A DNA stretch of 34,497 nucleotides from an uncultured Mesorhizobium sp. (GCA_937958475.1 CALFXR010000173.1:1-34497); one strand, 5' to 3'; counted from the first letter of the stretch, positions 16,546-24,958 are shown. Numbers and translations are program-made. Notes: generated by a model not told the origin, from the letters alone.

Positions 16546-16570
16546 CGCCCCGCGGCCATGCCGCGGGGCG
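16546..16570 (+). terminator. GC-rich stem-loop after the Cys/Tyr/Trp-tail gene
   Basis: CGCCCCGCGGC (16546-16556) and GCCGCGGGGCG (16560-16570) make a perfect 11-bp stem with a 3-base loop, 26 bases after the stop codon. The downstream T content is modest (TATGCTTT), so it is either a weak intrinsic terminator or a 3' stabilising hairpin. Confidence 0.6.
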
Positions 16571-16726
16571 TATGCTTTGAGGCCGCGTCCGGCGGCATGC
16601 CAGTCCGGGCCGTTTCGTCGCGCCAGCAGGGCGGCGATGCAGCACGAGCCGACAAAGGATGATATAGGCCGAACCTGATGCCGCGGACCGCGGCTGCGTC
16701 GGCAGAGCGGAGGGCCGCAGCGCACC

Positions 16727-18031
16727 ATGACGAAGACCGATATCGCACGGCGGGTCTACAATCACGCCTGGAAGCTCGACCCGATCGTCCGCAGCCTGCT
16801 GGACACCGACTTCTACAAGCTGCTGATGCTGCAGATGATCTGGGGGCTCTACCCCAAGGTCGACGCCACCTTCTCGCTGATCAACCGCGCCCGCTCGGTG
16901 AGGCTCGCCGACGAGATCGACGAAGGCGAGCTGCGTGAACAGCTCGATCACGCCCGCACGCTCCGCTTCAGCAAGAAGGAGATGATCTGGCTTGCGGGTA
17001 ATACCTTCTACGGCCGCAAGCAGATCTTCCAGCCGGAGTTTCTCGCCTGGCTCACCGACTTCCGCCTGCCGCCCTACGAGCTGAGCAAGAAGGACGGGCA
17101 GTACGAGCTCGAGTTCCGCGGGCCCTGGATGTACACGACGCTCTGGGAAATCCCGGCACTCTCCATCATCAACGAGCTGCGTTCCCGTGCGGCGATGAAG
17201 AGCTTCGGCCCGTTCGCGCTGGACGTCCTCTATGCGCGCGCCAAGGCCAAGATGTGGGCTAAAACCGAGCGCCTGCGCGAACTGCCGGACCTGAAGATCT
17301 CTGATTTCGGCACGCGCCGGCGCCACTCCTTCCTGTGGCAGCGCTGGTGCGTCGAGGCCCTGAAGGAAGGCATCGGCTCGGCATTTACCGGGACGAGCAA
17401 CGTGCTGCTCGCCATGGATACCGACCTCGAGGCGCTCGGCACCAACGCGCACGAGCTGCCGATGGTGTTCGCGGCGCTGACTGACGACGATCAGGACCTG
17501 CTGCGTTCGCCCTACCGCGTGCTCGAGGACTGGCAGCGCTACTATGGCGGCAACCTGCTGATCGTTCTGCCCGACACGTTCGGCACGGAGGCCTTCCTGC
17601 GCAACGCGCCGGATTGGGTCGCCGACTGGACCGGCTTCCGCCCCGACAGCGCCCCGCCCATCGAGGGCGGCGAGCGTATCATCGACTGGTGGAAGAAGCG
17701 GGGGCGCGACCCGCGGCAGAAGCTACTGATCTTCTCCGACGGGCTGGACGTCGACACGATCATCGACACCCACCGGCACTTCCACGGCAAGGTGCGCATG
17801 TCGTTCGGCTGGGGCACCAACCTGACCAACGACTTCGAGGAGTGCGCGCCGGTCGACACCGAGCGGCTCAACGCCATCTCGCTGGTCTGCAAGGTCGCCG
17901 ACGCCAATGGCCGGCCCGCCGTCAAGCTTTCCGACAACCCCGCCAAGGCGACGGGCGAGCCCGACGCGATCGAGCGCTACATCCGCCTGTTCGGCGAAGA
18001 GGGAAGGGTCGAGCAGGCAGTCTATGTCTGA
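16727..18031 (+). CDS. pncB: Nicotinate phosphoribosyltransferase
   Basis: It converts nicotinate plus PRPP (with ATP) to nicotinate mononucleotide, the committed step of Preiss-Handler NAD salvage. The 434-aa length is normal for the proteobacterial PncB family. Characteristic stretches include LLDTDFYKLLMLQMIW near the N terminus, FGTRRRHSFLWQ (substrate-site loop), GTSNVLLA, GTNAHELPM and a LIFSDGLDVDTI segment toward the C terminus. GGAGG lies 13 bases before the ATG, a little far. It overlaps the next gene by eight bases. The nicotinamidase and nicotinate-hydroxylase genes downstream in the window use the same metabolite. Confidence 0.95.
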   Translation: MTKTDIARRVYNHAWKLDPIVRSLLDTDFYKLLMLQMIWGLYPKVDATFSLINRARSVRLADEIDEGELREQLDHARTLRFSKKEMIWLAGNTFYGRKQIFQPEFLAWLTDFRLPPYELSKKDGQYELEFRGPWMYTTLWEIPALSIINELRSRAAMKSFGPFALDVLYARAKAKMWAKTERLRELPDLKISDFGTRRRHSFLWQRWCVEALKEGIGSAFTGTSNVLLAMDTDLEALGTNAHELPMVFAALTDDDQDLLRSPYRVLEDWQRYYGGNLLIVLPDTFGTEAFLRNAPDWVADWTGFRPDSAPPIEGGERIIDWWKKRGRDPRQKLLIFSDGLDVDTIIDTHRHFHGKVRMSFGWGTNLTNDFEECAPVDTERLNAISLVCKVADANGRPAVKLSDNPAKATGEPDAIERYIRLFGEEGRVEQAVYV

Positions 18032-19475
18032 ATGGTTAAATCGCAAGTCGCGACTTACCGGTTTGGCGCCCCGCGCCAGCGCGGCGGCCGTTGCGCTCCT
18101 GTGCACGTGCCTGCCCGCGCTCGCCCACGTCTCCGACCGCGGCTTCGTCCTGCTCCTGCCGACCGGCCACTACCTGGCCGGCGGCGCAATCGCTGTGGCG
18201 GCGAGCTTCGCTGTGTTCGCGCTCATGCCGGCGAACGCGACCGGCGCGCTGGCGCACCGGCGCCTGGTGCTCGCACGAAGGATGCCGCGCGGGCGCACCG
18301 CCACGAGTCTGCTGGCCTTTCTGGCGCTCGCCGTCCTCGTGCTCGCCGGCTGGCTGGGCAGCCGCGATCCGCTCTCCAATCCGCTGCCGCTGGTCGTCTG
18401 GACATTGACCTGGGTGGGGCTGACGCTGGTCCAGGGCATCGTCGGGAACCTCTGGTGGTGGATCGATCCCTGGTACGGTCCGTGGCGCCTGTTGCGCCGC
18501 CTCGCCGGTGATCGCGAGGGCAGGGCGATGCTGCGCCTGCCGGCCCGGATCGGCTACTGGCCGGCGCTTGCGCTGTTCTTCGGCTTCGCCTGGTTCGAGC
18601 TGATCGATCCCGCCCCGGACGATCCGGCACGGCTGGCGACCGTCGCGGCCGTCTATTACGCCGCCAACCTTGGCGCCACGCTCGTCTTCGGCCACGACGA
18701 ATGGAGCCGCCGCGGCGAGTGTCTTTCCGCCTTCTTCCGCCTGATCTCGCGTTATGCGCCGATCGGCGTCGAAGGCGAGGGCCGCGAGGCGCGCACCGTG
18801 CTGCGCTTTCCCGGGGCCGGCATCGAAGCCGAGCGGCCGCTGCCGCCGAGCGGCGCGCTGTTCCTTCTCCTGACTCTGGCGTCGGTCTCGTTCGACGGCC
18901 TGTCGCGGACCTTCTTCTGGCTCGGGGCGAACGGCATCAACCCGCTCGAATTCCCCGGCCGTACCGCGATGATGGCGACCAACACGTTCGGCCTCGTCGT
19001 CGCCTTCGCCGTGCTCTCCGCGGCCTATCTCCTCGCGGTCGTCGCCGGCCAGTCGCTGACGCGGAGCGCGGTCACGCTGCGCCGGGCGGGCGGGCTTTTC
19101 GTCTGGTCGATCGTGCCGATCGCGCTTGCCTACCATTTTTCGCACTACCTGACCGTGCTCCTGGTCAACGGCCAGTATGCGCTCGTCGCACTGTCCGATC
19201 CCTTTTCGGCCGGCTGGAACCTGTTCGGCACCGCCGGCATGCAGGTCGTCACCGGCGTGACGCTCGGCGCCGAGGCGACCTGGGTCGTCTGGAACCTCCA
19301 GGCCGGCGCCATCATCGGCGGCCACGTGCTCGCCGTGCTCGCCGCGCATCGCATCGCCACGCGGCTTCACACGCAGCCCGCGCAGGCGGCGATGAGCGAA
19401 CTTCCGTTGACGATCCTGATGGTCGCCTACACCGTGTTCGGCCTCTGGCTGCTGTCGACGCCGACGGGGGCGTAG
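18024..19475 (+). CDS. Polytopic membrane protein, fenitrothion-hydrolase-like
   Basis: The 483-aa product has an N-terminal signal-like segment ending in ALAH and roughly ten hydrophobic segments, with the conserved-looking stretch HVSDRGFVLLLPTGHY right after the signal. Aromatic and His motifs occur within membrane segments (WWWIDPWYGPW, SVSFDGLSRTFFWLG, LAYHFSHYLTVLLVNGQY). It resembles proteins annotated as fenitrothion hydrolase, after a Burkholderia organophosphate-degrading enzyme; the natural substrate is not known and I would not assume pesticide hydrolysis. The start codon lies inside the end of pncB (8-base overlap), so the two are probably co-translated. Membrane location is sure; the functional name is tentative. 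Confidence 0.65.
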   Translation: MSEWLNRKSRLTGLAPRASAAAVALLCTCLPALAHVSDRGFVLLLPTGHYLAGGAIAVAASFAVFALMPANATGALAHRRLVLARRMPRGRTATSLLAFLALAVLVLAGWLGSRDPLSNPLPLVVWTLTWVGLTLVQGIVGNLWWWIDPWYGPWRLLRRLAGDREGRAMLRLPARIGYWPALALFFGFAWFELIDPAPDDPARLATVAAVYYAANLGATLVFGHDEWSRRGECLSAFFRLISRYAPIGVEGEGREARTVLRFPGAGIEAERPLPPSGALFLLLTLASVSFDGLSRTFFWLGANGINPLEFPGRTAMMATNTFGLVVAFAVLSAAYLLAVVAGQSLTRSAVTLRRAGGLFVWSIVPIALAYHFSHYLTVLLVNGQYALVALSDPFSAGWNLFGTAGMQVVTGVTLGAEATWVVWNLQAGAIIGGHVLAVLAAHRIATRLHTQPAQAAMSELPLTILMVAYTVFGLWLLSTPTGA

Positions 19476-19627
19476 ATCCCGGTTGGCCGCCGGAAGCGGT
19501 CCCGCCTTCAGGTTGCCATGCCGGAGGTTTGATGTTTAGTTTCGCCGTTCGCGAATTGCGCTCGCCCCCGCGGTCCGGGTGATACGATCGCAATCTCGCT
19601 CCACGCAAAGGCACAGGGGGACCAGCC

Positions 19628-20935
19628 ATGACCGAAGGACGCGCTTCCGACAGGCTTTCGAAGACTTCCGTCTCGCGCAGGACCGTGCTCATGGGGGCCG
19701 GCGCGGCGGCTGCCGGCCTTGCCGTCGGGCCGGGCTTCGTCCGCTATTCGCAGGCGCAGAGTTCGGCGCCGATCAAGATCGGCTTCCAGGCCCACAAGAC
19801 CGGCATCGGCGCCTCCTACGGACGCTGGTACGAACGCACCACGAACGCCGCCGTCAAGCTGATCAACGACGCCGGCGGCATCAACGGCCGTCCGGTCGAG
19901 ATCGTCATCGAGGACGACGGCACCGATCCCAACCGGGGCGCCGAAGTGGTCGCCAAGTTCGCCAACCAGCACAAGTGCGACGTCGTCTACGGGACGCTGT
20001 TCAGCCACGTCGTCATCGGCTCGGCGCCGATGGCGGGCGAGCTGAAGATTCCCTACTACGTCGTCAGCGAAGGCCACCACGTCGCCTCGACGAAACTCAA
20101 CCGCTACGTCTTCCAGCCCGGCATCACCGACGTGAAGAGCCAGATCCAGGCGATGGCGCCGTGGATCGCGGCGAACGCCGGCAAGAAGGTCACGCAGATC
20201 TTCCCCGACTTCGCCTTCGGCTACGATCACCGCGACTACCTGCCGCCGGCGCTGAAGGCGCAGGGGGCCGACGTCGTCGCCCAGATCGCCATTCCGCCGA
20301 CGGAAAGCTCGTTCACCCGCTACTTCCCGCAGATTCCGGCCGACACCGACGTGATCTACCACGTCATGGTCGGGCCGGCCGTGCTCACCTTCGTCAAGGA
20401 ACTCGGCGAGTTCTACGGTTCCAGCCGGCCGCAGCTGTTCGGCTTCATCGACTCGCTGGAGGCCGTCGACATCAACAGCCCCGGCCTGGAGTTCCTCGAC
20501 GGCAGCCATTTCTGGGAGGGCTCGCCGCGCTATGCCCAGGCCAACGACTCCGACGCGCAGAAGGCCTATCGCGCAGCGGTCGGCATCGACGACAGCGGAG
20601 CGGCCGTCGGCGATCCGAAGGACGTTTCCACTGCGGCCCACATGTTCGGCTGCTGGGAGACGCTCTACGTCATCAAGAAGGCCATGGAGGATGCCGGCTA
20701 CAAGGGGCCCGAGGACCGCGGCAAGCTGGTCGAGGCAACCGAGGCGCTGACCGAGTTCGCCGAGGGGCCGGAGCATCCGCAGGGCCCGAAGACCTTCAAC
20801 GGCAAGATCCACCAGTGCTTCGGCGTCCAGAACATTTCCAAGGTCGAGGGCGGCCGCCTCAACGTGGTGCACAAGACCAGCATCGAGGACGGCGTCTACG
20901 AGCCGGAGGGCGACTACACGGCCATGCCGCTGTAA
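19628..20935 (+). CDS. HAAT/Liv-type ABC transporter substrate-binding protein with Tat signal
   Basis: This 435-aa periplasmic binding protein (Peripla_BP_6, type I fold) captures the ligand for the importer encoded just downstream. Its N terminus has a twin-arginine motif (SRRTVLMG, Arg17-Arg18) before the hydrophobic stretch, so it is likely exported folded through Tat. Family landmarks are IKIGFQAHKTG at the start of the mature domain, INDAGGINGRPVEIVIEDD, and IPYYVVSEGHH in the binding cleft. AGGGGG seven bases upstream fixes the start. Ligand is unknown; the family transports branched-chain amino acids, amides, urea and aromatic acids. A toxin-antitoxin pair separates it from the permease genes. 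Confidence 0.9.
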   Translation: MTEGRASDRLSKTSVSRRTVLMGAGAAAAGLAVGPGFVRYSQAQSSAPIKIGFQAHKTGIGASYGRWYERTTNAAVKLINDAGGINGRPVEIVIEDDGTDPNRGAEVVAKFANQHKCDVVYGTLFSHVVIGSAPMAGELKIPYYVVSEGHHVASTKLNRYVFQPGITDVKSQIQAMAPWIAANAGKKVTQIFPDFAFGYDHRDYLPPALKAQGADVVAQIAIPPTESSFTRYFPQIPADTDVIYHVMVGPAVLTFVKELGEFYGSSRPQLFGFIDSLEAVDINSPGLEFLDGSHFWEGSPRYAQANDSDAQKAYRAAVGIDDSGAAVGDPKDVSTAAHMFGCWETLYVIKKAMEDAGYKGPEDRGKLVEATEALTEFAEGPEHPQGPKTFNGKIHQCFGVQNISKVEGGRLNVVHKTSIEDGVYEPEGDYTAMPL

Positions 20936-20945
20936 GGCAGTCCGA

Positions 20946-20974
20946 TTGCCCGAAAGGTACTGACGACGTATATA
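20946..20974 (+). promoter_or_regulatory. Predicted promoter of the toxin-antitoxin pair
   Basis: TTGCCC (20946-20951), a 17-base spacer, and TATATA (20969-20974) form a plausible housekeeping promoter. Its -10 sits at the centre of the 34-bp palindrome, so a bound protein there would block it. Confidence 0.5.
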
Positions 20975-20988
20975 CGTCGTCAGTACCT
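20955..20988. promoter_or_regulatory. 34-bp perfect palindrome (probable antitoxin operator and/or attenuator)
   Basis: Bases 20955-20988 are a perfect inverted repeat, 17 + 17 with no spacer (half site starts AGGTACTGACGACG, centre TATA). It begins 19 bases after the stop of the binding-protein gene and ends 14 bases before the antitoxin ATG. Ribbon-helix-helix antitoxins usually bind such repeats to repress their own promoter. The RNA would also fold into a long hairpin that could limit read-through into the permease genes. No T-run follows. Confidence 0.8.
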
Positions 20989-21002
20989 GAGAGGACCGTT
21001 CG

Positions 21003-21287
21003 ATGGCCAAGGAAGCCGTTTTCACGCTCAAGCTCGAGCCGGAACTGCGCGACGCATTCATGGCCGCGGCGAAGAGCGCCGACCGTCCCGCCTCGCAGGT
21101 CGTGCGCGAATTCATGCGCGACTACGTCAAGCAGGATCGAGAATACGTCGCCTGGCTGCAGCGCAAGGTGGATGCCGCGCGGGAGGAAATCGCGGCGGGG
21201 CGGGTCTACACCGAGGAAGACGTCCGGACGCACATGGACGAGTTGGTCGCGGACCTGGAGCGTAAAGGCCGCGAGGCCGCTGAGTGA
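21003..21287 (+). CDS. Ribbon-helix-helix antitoxin of a type II toxin-antitoxin pair
   Basis: A 94-aa protein. Residues ~5-45 look like a ribbon-helix-helix DNA-binding domain (AVFTLKLEPELRDAFMAAAKSADRPASQVVREFMRDYV). The C-terminal half is charged and helical, as in antitoxin toxin-neutralising regions (EEDVRTHMDELVADLERKG). GAGAGGA seven bases upstream supports the start. Its stop overlaps the toxin start by four bases (GTGA). It likely neutralises the downstream toxin and represses transcription through the adjacent palindrome. Confidence 0.85.
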   Translation: MAKEAVFTLKLEPELRDAFMAAAKSADRPASQVVREFMRDYVKQDREYVAWLQRKVDAAREEIAAGRVYTEEDVRTHMDELVADLERKGREAAE

Positions 21288-21577
21288 GGCTTGTCTGGAC
21301 CGCGGGGGCGAGACGCGAACTCGGTGAGATCGTTGCAGACATCTGGTTCGACAACCCGGCCGCGGCGAAGGAGCTGCGGAAGCGTATCGAACGCGCAGCC
21401 GCCCTTCTCAAGTTGCGGCCCTTCCTCGGGCGACCGGGCATGATCGCCGACACACGCGAGGCAATTCCGCATCCAAGCTACAGGATCGTGTATCAAGTGG
21501 TCGGCAACACCGTATCCATCCTCACCGTGATCCATACGAGACGTCAGTGGCCGCCGATGCCAGAAGGTGGCAGCTGA
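21284..21577 (+). CDS. RelE/ParE superfamily toxin
   Basis: This 97-aa protein has the RelE/ParE fold pattern: an N-terminal strand (LVWTAGARRELGEIVADIW), two helices (AAAKELRKRIERAAALL), then LGRPG, the IPHPSYRIVYQV strand and a final TVIHTRRQWP. The C-terminal TVIHTRRQW resembles the ParE/YoeB end strand with basic residues. Whether it cleaves ribosome-bound mRNA (RelE) or poisons gyrase (ParE) cannot be decided from sequence. The start is GTG within the antitoxin stop. The permease gene begins directly after its stop codon, so the toxin message continues into the transporter genes. Confidence 0.85.
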   Translation: MRLVWTAGARRELGEIVADIWFDNPAAAKELRKRIERAAALLKLRPFLGRPGMIADTREAIPHPSYRIVYQVVGNTVSILTVIHTRRQWPPMPEGGS

Positions 21578-22459
21578 ATGGCGTTCGGTCCGCATCTTCT
21601 CCTCGCCGCCCTCGAAGGCCTCGTCACCAGCGCCGTGCTGGCGCTGATGGCGCTCGGCCTGTCGCTGGTGTTCGGCGTCATGCGCGTCGTCAACGTCGCC
21701 CATGGCGAATTCTACATGCTCGGCGCGGTCGTGGCGTGGTGGGTCTCCTCGCTGGTCAGCGGCCATCCGGCGCTCGGCTTCCTCGCCGCGCTGGTGATCA
21801 GCCCGCTGGTCGTCGGCGCCGTCGCGCTGGCCGCGGAGCGCCTCGTGCTTCGCCGGCTGAACTACAATCCCGAAGCGACCATCGTCGCCACGATCGGGCT
21901 CCTCTACATCCTCCAGCAGCTGGCGCTGACCTTCTACGGTCCCGACGCCCGGCCGGTCGCAGCGCCCTTCAGCTATCGCGTCGTCTTCCCGTGGTTCGGC
22001 TATTCGGGCTACAAGCTGGCGGTGATCGGCGCCTCGGTCGTGCTGCTGCTGGTTACCTGGTTCGTGCTGATGCGCACCCGGCTCGGTCTCGTCATGCGCG
22101 CCACCCAGTATGACCGCGAGACCGCGCAGGCCTTCGCCATCCCCGTCGACCGCGTCTACGCGGGCGTCTTCGCGCTCGGCGCCATGCTCGCCGCGATCGC
22201 CGCCGTGCTGATCGTGCCGATCAGCCAGGCGCACTACCTGATGGGGCTCGACCCGCTGCTGCTCTCCTTCATCGTCGTCATCATCGGCGGGCTCGGCTCG
22301 CTGCGAGGAACGCTCGTCGCCGCCGTGCTGATCGGCCTTTCCGACGGCATCATCTCGGCCTTCTTCCAGCCGACGCTGGCCAAGATGATCGCCACGCTGC
22401 TGGTCGCGCTGGTGCTGGTGTTCCGGCCGACCGGCCTGTTCGGGACTGCGGCCCGATGA
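21578..22459 (+). CDS. Liv/HAAT-type ABC importer permease 1 (LivH-like)
   Basis: This 293-aa inner-membrane permease has about eight hydrophobic segments and typical LivH features: LGLSLVFGVMRVVNVAHGEFYMLGA near the N terminus and the cytoplasmic coupling loop RATQYDRETAQAFAIPVDRVYAGVFALG. A final GGLGSLRGTLVAAVLIGLSDG stretch is diagnostic of the family. Its ATG immediately follows the toxin stop with AAGGTGG upstream. It heterodimerises with the next permease. Confidence 0.93.
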   Translation: MAFGPHLLLAALEGLVTSAVLALMALGLSLVFGVMRVVNVAHGEFYMLGAVVAWWVSSLVSGHPALGFLAALVISPLVVGAVALAAERLVLRRLNYNPEATIVATIGLLYILQQLALTFYGPDARPVAAPFSYRVVFPWFGYSGYKLAVIGASVVLLLVTWFVLMRTRLGLVMRATQYDRETAQAFAIPVDRVYAGVFALGAMLAAIAAVLIVPISQAHYLMGLDPLLLSFIVVIIGGLGSLRGTLVAAVLIGLSDGIISAFFQPTLAKMIATLLVALVLVFRPTGLFGTAAR

Positions 22460-23520
22460 CGGGGAATGACGCGACGGGCAAGGCGGGGGCGGCCGGCGCG
22501 GCGGCGAAGCCGCGACGCCGGCGCGCGCGGGCCGCCGGCAGGGCATCGGCGGGCCGCGTCGTGGCGCTCCACGCCGGCGTGATCGCGCTGCTCTTCGCGC
22601 TCCAGTTCGTGCTGCCGGCCTATCACCACGGCGTGCTCGCCCGCATCATGGTGCTCGCTGTCTTCGCCATGGGCTACAATCTTCTGTTCGGCTATGCCGG
22701 TCTGCTCAGTCTCGGCCACGCCATGTTCTTCTCCGCCGGCCTCTACGGCGCCGGTCTTTCCGTCTACCATCTCGGCTGGAGCGTGCCCGCCGGTTTCGCC
22801 GCAGGCGTCCTCGCCGGTCTCGTGCTCTCGGCGCTGATCGGCGTGCTGGCGCTGCGCACGACGGGCGTGGCGTTCATGATCGTCACCATGATGTTCGCCC
22901 AGGTATTCTACCTGACGACGCTCTACTTCAACGTCTGGACCGGCGGCGACCAGGGCATCGTCCTGCCGCAGCCGTCGCGCGTCGTGACGGCCTTCGGAAG
23001 CACGTTCGACCTGACCGATCCGACGACGCGTTATCTGGCGGCGCTCGCCCTGTTCTCGCTGGTGCTCGTGGCGACGCTCGCCCTCGTGCGATCGCCCCAC
23101 GGGCGCGTGCTCGTCGCCATCCGCGAGAACGAGCAGCGCACCACCATGCTCGGCTACGATACCTTCGCCAACAAGCTCGCCGCCGTCGTCGCCTCGGGCG
23201 CCGCCTGCGCCGCCGCGGGCGCGGCCTATGCGCTCCTGTTCGGTTATGTCGGCTCGACCTTCGCCTCGGTGCAGTATTCGATCCTGCCGCTGCTGTGGGT
23301 GCTGCTCGGCGGCGCGGCGACGACGCTCGGGCCGCTGCTCGGTACGCTGTTCATGTACTACCTGATCGACATCTCCAACGATCTCCTGTCGGCCTGGGTG
23401 CCCGACTGGAACTTCAGTTCCATCGGTGTCGTCGGCGTCGCGCTGATCCTGCTCATCCTGTTCTTCCCCAGGGGCCTGCTGGGAACGATCCGCGAGAGGT
23501 GGCTGCCTTGGCTGCCGTGA
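22456..23520 (+). CDS. Liv/HAAT-type ABC importer permease 2 (LivM-like)
   Basis: A 354-aa permease with an Arg/Ala-rich N-terminal extension (residues ~1-33) and about nine membrane segments. Family motifs are GYNLLFGYAGLLSLGHAMFFSAGLYG and the coupling loop VAIRENEQRTTMLGYDTFANKLAAV, plus GGAATTLGPLLGTLF and the FPRGLLGTI tail. It overlaps the previous gene by four bases (ATGA). Confidence 0.93.
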   Translation: MTGNDATGKAGAAGAAAKPRRRRARAAGRASAGRVVALHAGVIALLFALQFVLPAYHHGVLARIMVLAVFAMGYNLLFGYAGLLSLGHAMFFSAGLYGAGLSVYHLGWSVPAGFAAGVLAGLVLSALIGVLALRTTGVAFMIVTMMFAQVFYLTTLYFNVWTGGDQGIVLPQPSRVVTAFGSTFDLTDPTTRYLAALALFSLVLVATLALVRSPHGRVLVAIRENEQRTTMLGYDTFANKLAAVVASGAACAAAGAAYALLFGYVGSTFASVQYSILPLLWVLLGGAATTLGPLLGTLFMYYLIDISNDLLSAWVPDWNFSSIGVVGVALILLILFFPRGLLGTIRERWLPWLP

Positions 23521-24254
23521 CGCCGCTGCTCGAGACCAGGCTGCTGTCGCGCAGCTTCGGCGGCCTGCGCGCCGTCGACGCCGTCGACTTCTCGCTGGAG
23601 AGCGGCGAGGTCCGCGCCATCATCGGGCCGAACGGCGCCGGCAAGACGACCTTCGTCAGCCTGGTCTGCGGCCGCATCGCCCCCACCTCCGGCGCGATCC
23701 GCTTCGCCGGCGAAGACATCACGACCCTGCCGGCGCACCGGCGCGTGCGCCGCGGCATCGCCTACACGTTCCAGATCACCAGCGTCTACGCCAACCTCAC
23801 CGCCTTCGACAATGTCGCGCTGGCCGTGCAGCGGCGTCTCCTCGACACGACCGGCGAGAGGCCTTCGCCGCGCGCCTTGTCCACCGCGACGATGGCGGCG
23901 CTGGATCGGCTCGGCCTCGCCGACCGGGCCGACACGATCGCCGGGACACTCGCCTACGGCCACCAGCGCCTGCTCGAGGTGGCGATGGGCCTGGCGCTGA
24001 AACCGCGCCTGCTCATCCTCGACGAGCCGACTCAAGGCCTGTCCGACGGCGAGATCGACAACTTCATCGGCCTCGTGCGCGACATGGCGCGCGACTCGAC
24101 CGTTCTGCTCATCGAGCACAACATGCCGGTCGTCATGGCGCTGGCCGGCCGCATCACCGTCTTCGATGCCGGCCGCATCCTCGCCGAGGGCACGCCGGAG
24201 GCGATCCGCGCCGACCGGGCGGTGCAGGAGGCCTATCTGGGAGCGGCGTCATGA
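23508..24254 (+). CDS. Liv/HAAT-type ABC importer ATPase 1 (LivG-like)
   Basis: A 248-aa ABC ATPase with Walker A GPNGAGKTT, the LivG-type signature LAYGHQRLLEVA, Walker B LLILDEPTQGL and switch His in LLIEHNM. The start is most likely TTG at 23508, because AGAGG lies eight bases upstream; a GTG at 23517 that overlaps the LivM stop is the alternative. It pairs with the following ATPase to power the importer. Confidence 0.92.
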   Translation: MAAVTPLLETRLLSRSFGGLRAVDAVDFSLESGEVRAIIGPNGAGKTTFVSLVCGRIAPTSGAIRFAGEDITTLPAHRRVRRGIAYTFQITSVYANLTAFDNVALAVQRRLLDTTGERPSPRALSTATMAALDRLGLADRADTIAGTLAYGHQRLLEVAMGLALKPRLLILDEPTQGLSDGEIDNFIGLVRDMARDSTVLLIEHNMPVVMALAGRITVFDAGRILAEGTPEAIRADRAVQEAYLGAAS

Positions 24255-24958
24255 CCGAGGCGCTCACCATCCGGGGGCTCCACTGCGGCTACGGCGGCGT
24301 GCCGGTGCTGCACGGCGTCGACCTCGACCTCGCCCGCGGCGAGGTCCTGTGCGTGCTGGGGCGCAACGGCGCCGGCAAGACGACGCTGCTCAAGGCGATC
24401 ATGGGCCTGGTTCCGGCGACCGCCGGCTCCATCTGCCTCGGCGGAACGGAGCTGATCGGTCTCGCCGCGCACCAGGTGCCGAAGGCCGGCGTCGCCTACG
24501 TTCCGCAGGGCCGCAGGCTGTTCGCCGAACTCACCGTCGCCGACAACATCGAGATCGGGCTGATGGCGCGCGGCAGGGGCGCGGCGACACGCGATTCCGT
24601 GCTCGACCTCTTCCCGGTCTTGCGCGAGCGGCTGGGGCAGCGGTCGGGGACGCTCTCCGGCGGCGAGCAGCAGATGCTCGCCATGGCCCGCGCGCTCTGC
24701 CTCGAGCCTGAGGTGCTGCTCCTCGACGAGCCGACCGAAGGCCTCATGCCATCGATGATCGGCAGGATCCGCGACACGGTCTCGGCGCTGCGCGGACGCG
24801 GCGTCTCCACCATCCTCGTCGAGCAGCGCGTCGATGCCGTGCTCTCGGTCGCGGACCGCGTGCTGTTCGTCGAGAACGGCCGCAGCCGCGGCACGATCGG
24901 CGTCGAGGATCTGCGCGCCGACCCTGCCGTCGTGCGCCGCTATGTCGGCGTCGGCTAA
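24251..24958 (+). CDS. Liv/HAAT-type ABC importer ATPase 2 (LivF-like)
   Basis: A 235-aa ABC ATPase with Walker A GRNGAGKTT, a Q-loop followed by YVPQGRRLFAELTV, the canonical LSGGEQQMLAMARAL signature, Walker B LLLDEPTEGLMP and a VEQRV switch region (Gln rather than His, common in LivF). It overlaps the previous gene by four bases. Its stop codon overlaps the stop of the convergent antiporter gene by four bases. Confidence 0.93.
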   Translation: MTEALTIRGLHCGYGGVPVLHGVDLDLARGEVLCVLGRNGAGKTTLLKAIMGLVPATAGSICLGGTELIGLAAHQVPKAGVAYVPQGRRLFAELTVADNIEIGLMARGRGAATRDSVLDLFPVLRERLGQRSGTLSGGEQQMLAMARALCLEPEVLLLDEPTEGLMPSMIGRIRDTVSALRGRGVSTILVEQRVDAVLSVADRVLFVENGRSRGTIGVEDLRADPAVVRRYVGVG

